From: Verrucomicrobia bacterium UBA6354
Lineage (GTDB): Bacteria > Verrucomicrobiota > Kiritimatiellia > RFP12 > UBA1067
Assembly (NCBI GenBank): GCA_002440145.1
Contig: DJRS01000137.1
Coordinates: 1-8,197, forward strand
Length of the DNA stretch: 8,197 bases
Direction: 5' to 3'
In this document: piece after piece, positions 7,081 through 8,197 of the stretch
Numbering within the stretch: position 1 is the stretch's first letter
Layout: every line of letters starts with the position of its first letter
Position numbers and translations under genes: made by a program
The notes under the pieces: model-generated
Told to the model about the DNA's origin: nothing
What the model saw: only the letters and a program-made list of their open reading frames with translations
Databases searched by the model: none

Positions 7081-7941
7081 GTGAAGATACTGATTACGGG
7101 CGGCAAAGGCATGTTGGGGCGCACGCTCCAGCGGCGGTTTGCCGCGGACGAGATAGTCGTCGCCGACTTGCCCGAATGGGATATTACGGACGACGCGGCT
7201 TTCGCGGAAAAGACGGCCGCGGCCGCGCCGGACGTCATCATCCATTGCGCGGCGATGACAAAAGTGGACGATTGCGAAACCGACCGCACCCGGGCCTTTC
7301 GCCTGAACGAGGACGGCTCGCGCAACGTCGCTCTCGCGGCGAAAATCTGCGGCGCCCGCTTGATCGCCATCTCGACGGACTACGTCTTCTCGGGCGAACC
7401 GCCGAGTGAACCGTGGGCCTGGAGCGAACTGGATACGCCGCGTCCGCGGACGGTCTACGGGGCGTCCAAGTTCGCCGGCGAGCAGATGATCCAGATGATT
7501 CTGCCCGACGCCGTCATCCTGCGCATTGCCTGGCTGTACGGGGCGGGCGGCCCCAGTTTCGTGCATACGATGGCGAAATTGGGCGCGCGGCCGGGCGCCC
7601 CCCTCAAGGTGGTGGACGACCAGCGCGGCAATCCCACGAGCTGCGATGTGGTGGCGGACGTGATCGCGTTTCTCCTGACGAAACCTGACGTCAGCGGCAT
7701 TGTGCACGGAACATGCGAGGGGCAATGCACCTGGTACGGCCTTGCATGCGAAATCAAGCGCCTCGTGCCGGCGTTTACGCGCGAGATAGTGCCTTGCACG
7801 ACGGCGGAGTTTCCGCGACCGGCTCCGCGACCGGCGAACTCGGCTCTCAAAAAAAGCGTCCTCAATCTCCTCGGCTACCGCACCCCCGCCTGGCAAGACG
7901 CCCTCGCGGCATTTGTGCGTACGGAACCCTTGGACGGATGA
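7081..7941 (+). CDS. rfbD: dTDP-4-dehydrorhamnose reductase
   Basis: This 286-residue short-chain dehydrogenase-fold protein is predicted to reduce dTDP-4-dehydro-L-rhamnose to dTDP-L-rhamnose with NAD(P)H, the last step of the RmlABCD pathway feeding cell-surface polysaccharide. The Rossmann motif GGKGMLG is at 7-13. The catalytic residues are in STDYVF (98-103) and YGASK (Y126, K130). RIAWLYG (148-154), NPTSCDVVADVI (184-195) and RPAPRPANSALKKS (246-259) match RmlD-specific regions (W.YG, PT, RP..S.L). Length is normal. The start is GTG 7081 with AAGGAG (7071-7076) 4 nt away, a tight spacing. The next Met (residue 11) would cut into the Rossmann motif, so GTG is preferred. No rmlA, rmlB or rmlC is in the window, so it is a stand-alone unit here. 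The main alternative is another RmlD-superfamily reductase, such as a methionine adenosyltransferase beta-like protein. Confidence 0.88.
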   Translation: MKILITGGKGMLGRTLQRRFAADEIVVADLPEWDITDDAAFAEKTAAAAPDVIIHCAAMTKVDDCETDRTRAFRLNEDGSRNVALAAKICGARLIAISTDYVFSGEPPSEPWAWSELDTPRPRTVYGASKFAGEQMIQMILPDAVILRIAWLYGAGGPSFVHTMAKLGARPGAPLKVVDDQRGNPTSCDVVADVIAFLLTKPDVSGIVHGTCEGQCTWYGLACEIKRLVPAFTREIVPCTTAEFPRPAPRPANSALKKSVLNLLGYRTPAWQDALAAFVRTEPLDG

Positions 7942-7971
7942 TTCCGCCCAACCCGGGGGACTGGGACGGAA
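7942..7971 (+). terminator. Imperfect stem-loop directly after rfbD
   Basis: TTCCG-CCCA (7942-7950) pairs with TGGG (7962-7965) and CGGAA (7967-7971), with one bulged A and an 11-base loop. The stem starts at the base after the stop codon. Only AATCCGC follows, with a short TTTT at 7985-7988, so it is not a classic intrinsic terminator. It could still end the message or stabilise it. Confidence 0.45.
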
Positions 7972-8035
7972 AATCCGCTTGCCATTTTAAACAAAGTCCT
8001 CCGCCTAGATTCCAGCCTTCCAACTGCGATTTTTA

Positions 8036-8197
8036 GGTTTAACACAGAGGCACAGAGTAGGGGGCGTGTAGAGAATAATTTAACCGCGTAGAAAATGTAG
8101 AGAATGCAGATGGGGCCGTGGACCGTCCAACGGTAGGGGCGGCAGTCCCTGCCGCCCGCACGGGTTAATTAACCATGTAGAATATGTAGAAAATGTA
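8036..8197. repeat. Modular intergenic repeat: TTAACC-type blocks plus tandem GTAGARAAT 9-mers
   Basis: Three modules are seen. Module A starts GGTTTAAC (8036-8043), has CACAGAG twice at 8-base period (8043-8049, 8051-8057) and a single GTAGAGAAT (8068-8076). Module B has TTTAACC (8079-8085), two bases, GTAGAAAAT (8088-8096), GTAGAGAAT (8097-8105) and GCAG. Module C has ATTAACC (8168-8174), two bases, GTAGAATAT (8177-8185), GTAGAAAAT (8186-8194), then GTA at the window edge. B and C match at most positions over about 30 bases, 89 bases apart. GGTTAATTAACC (8163-8174) is a perfect palindrome. The region is AT-richer than the genes. No open frame with a ribosome binding site is present. The array continues beyond the window. 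No mobile element family is recognised. Confidence 0.8.
8116..8157. repeat. Two adjacent hairpins between repeat modules B and C
   Basis: The first hairpin (8116-8133) pairs CCGT-GGAC with GTCC and ACGG around a single C, with one bulged A. The second (8137-8157) has perfect 9-bp arms, GGGCGGCAG and CTGCCGCCC, around TCC. They sit in the 58 bases separating modules B and C. No T tract follows, so terminator function is unlikely. Compact GC-rich hairpins in intergenic repeats resemble REP-type elements in form, but I cannot assign a family. Confidence 0.7.

Noticed and set aside
7979..8011. A promoter at TTGCCA ... TAGATT after rfbD
   Set aside because: The spacer would be about 21 bases and the -10 match is poor. 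No gene follows within the window.
8068..8197. CRISPR array
   Set aside because: The repeated units are 9 bases in tandem plus a roughly 30-base module at only two clear positions, with no regular unique spacers and no cas genes.

Overview
The window is GC-rich bacterial chromosome (coding regions look well above 60% G+C). It is gene-dense, and every recognised gene is on the + strand. Genes have clear Shine-Dalgarno sequences, and the three internal transcription units each have a perfect TATAAT -10 box, two of them with an extended TGn. I recognise no phage, transposase, CRISPR, tRNA or rRNA feature. The taxon cannot be fixed from the sequence. The mix of a secreted GH2 beta-mannosidase, an enlarged phosphoglycerate kinase and intergenic repeats would suit a member of the Planctomycetota-Verrucomicrobiota-Lentisphaerota/Kiritimatiellota group, but that is a low-confidence impression.

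Layout. Bases 1-2380 are the end of an amino-acid biosynthesis operon: the tail of leuD, then leuB, then a fused chorismate mutase/prephenate dehydratase (pheA). Both junctions are 4-bp ATGA overlaps, so the three genes should be translationally coupled, and a rho-independent terminator with an 11-G tract follows. Bases 2439-2665 are a regulatory-looking gap with four inverted repeats or palindromes and an extended -10 promoter. Bases 2666-5095 encode an exported beta-mannosidase. Bases 5096-5242 hold a hairpin abutting the stop codon and a promoter. Bases 5243-6838 are a two-gene rpsT-pgk unit (ribosomal protein S20 and phosphoglycerate kinase), closed by a strong terminator. Bases 7081-7941 encode a dTDP-4-dehydrorhamnose reductase (rfbD/rmlD) with its own promoter.

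The last ~160 bases (8036-8197) are AT-richer. They hold a modular intergenic repeat: TTAACC-type blocks followed by tandem 9-mers of consensus GTAGARAAT, with two hairpins between two of the modules. The repeat runs off the window end. A diverged segment with the same layout may lie at 6915-6944, between pgk and rfbD.

The genes do ordinary jobs: leucine and phenylalanine synthesis, mannoside breakdown, translation, glycolysis and rhamnose-nucleotide synthesis. No new enzymatic or defence system is visible. The parts most worth following up are non-coding: the terminal repeat family and the palindrome cluster in front of the beta-mannosidase gene.
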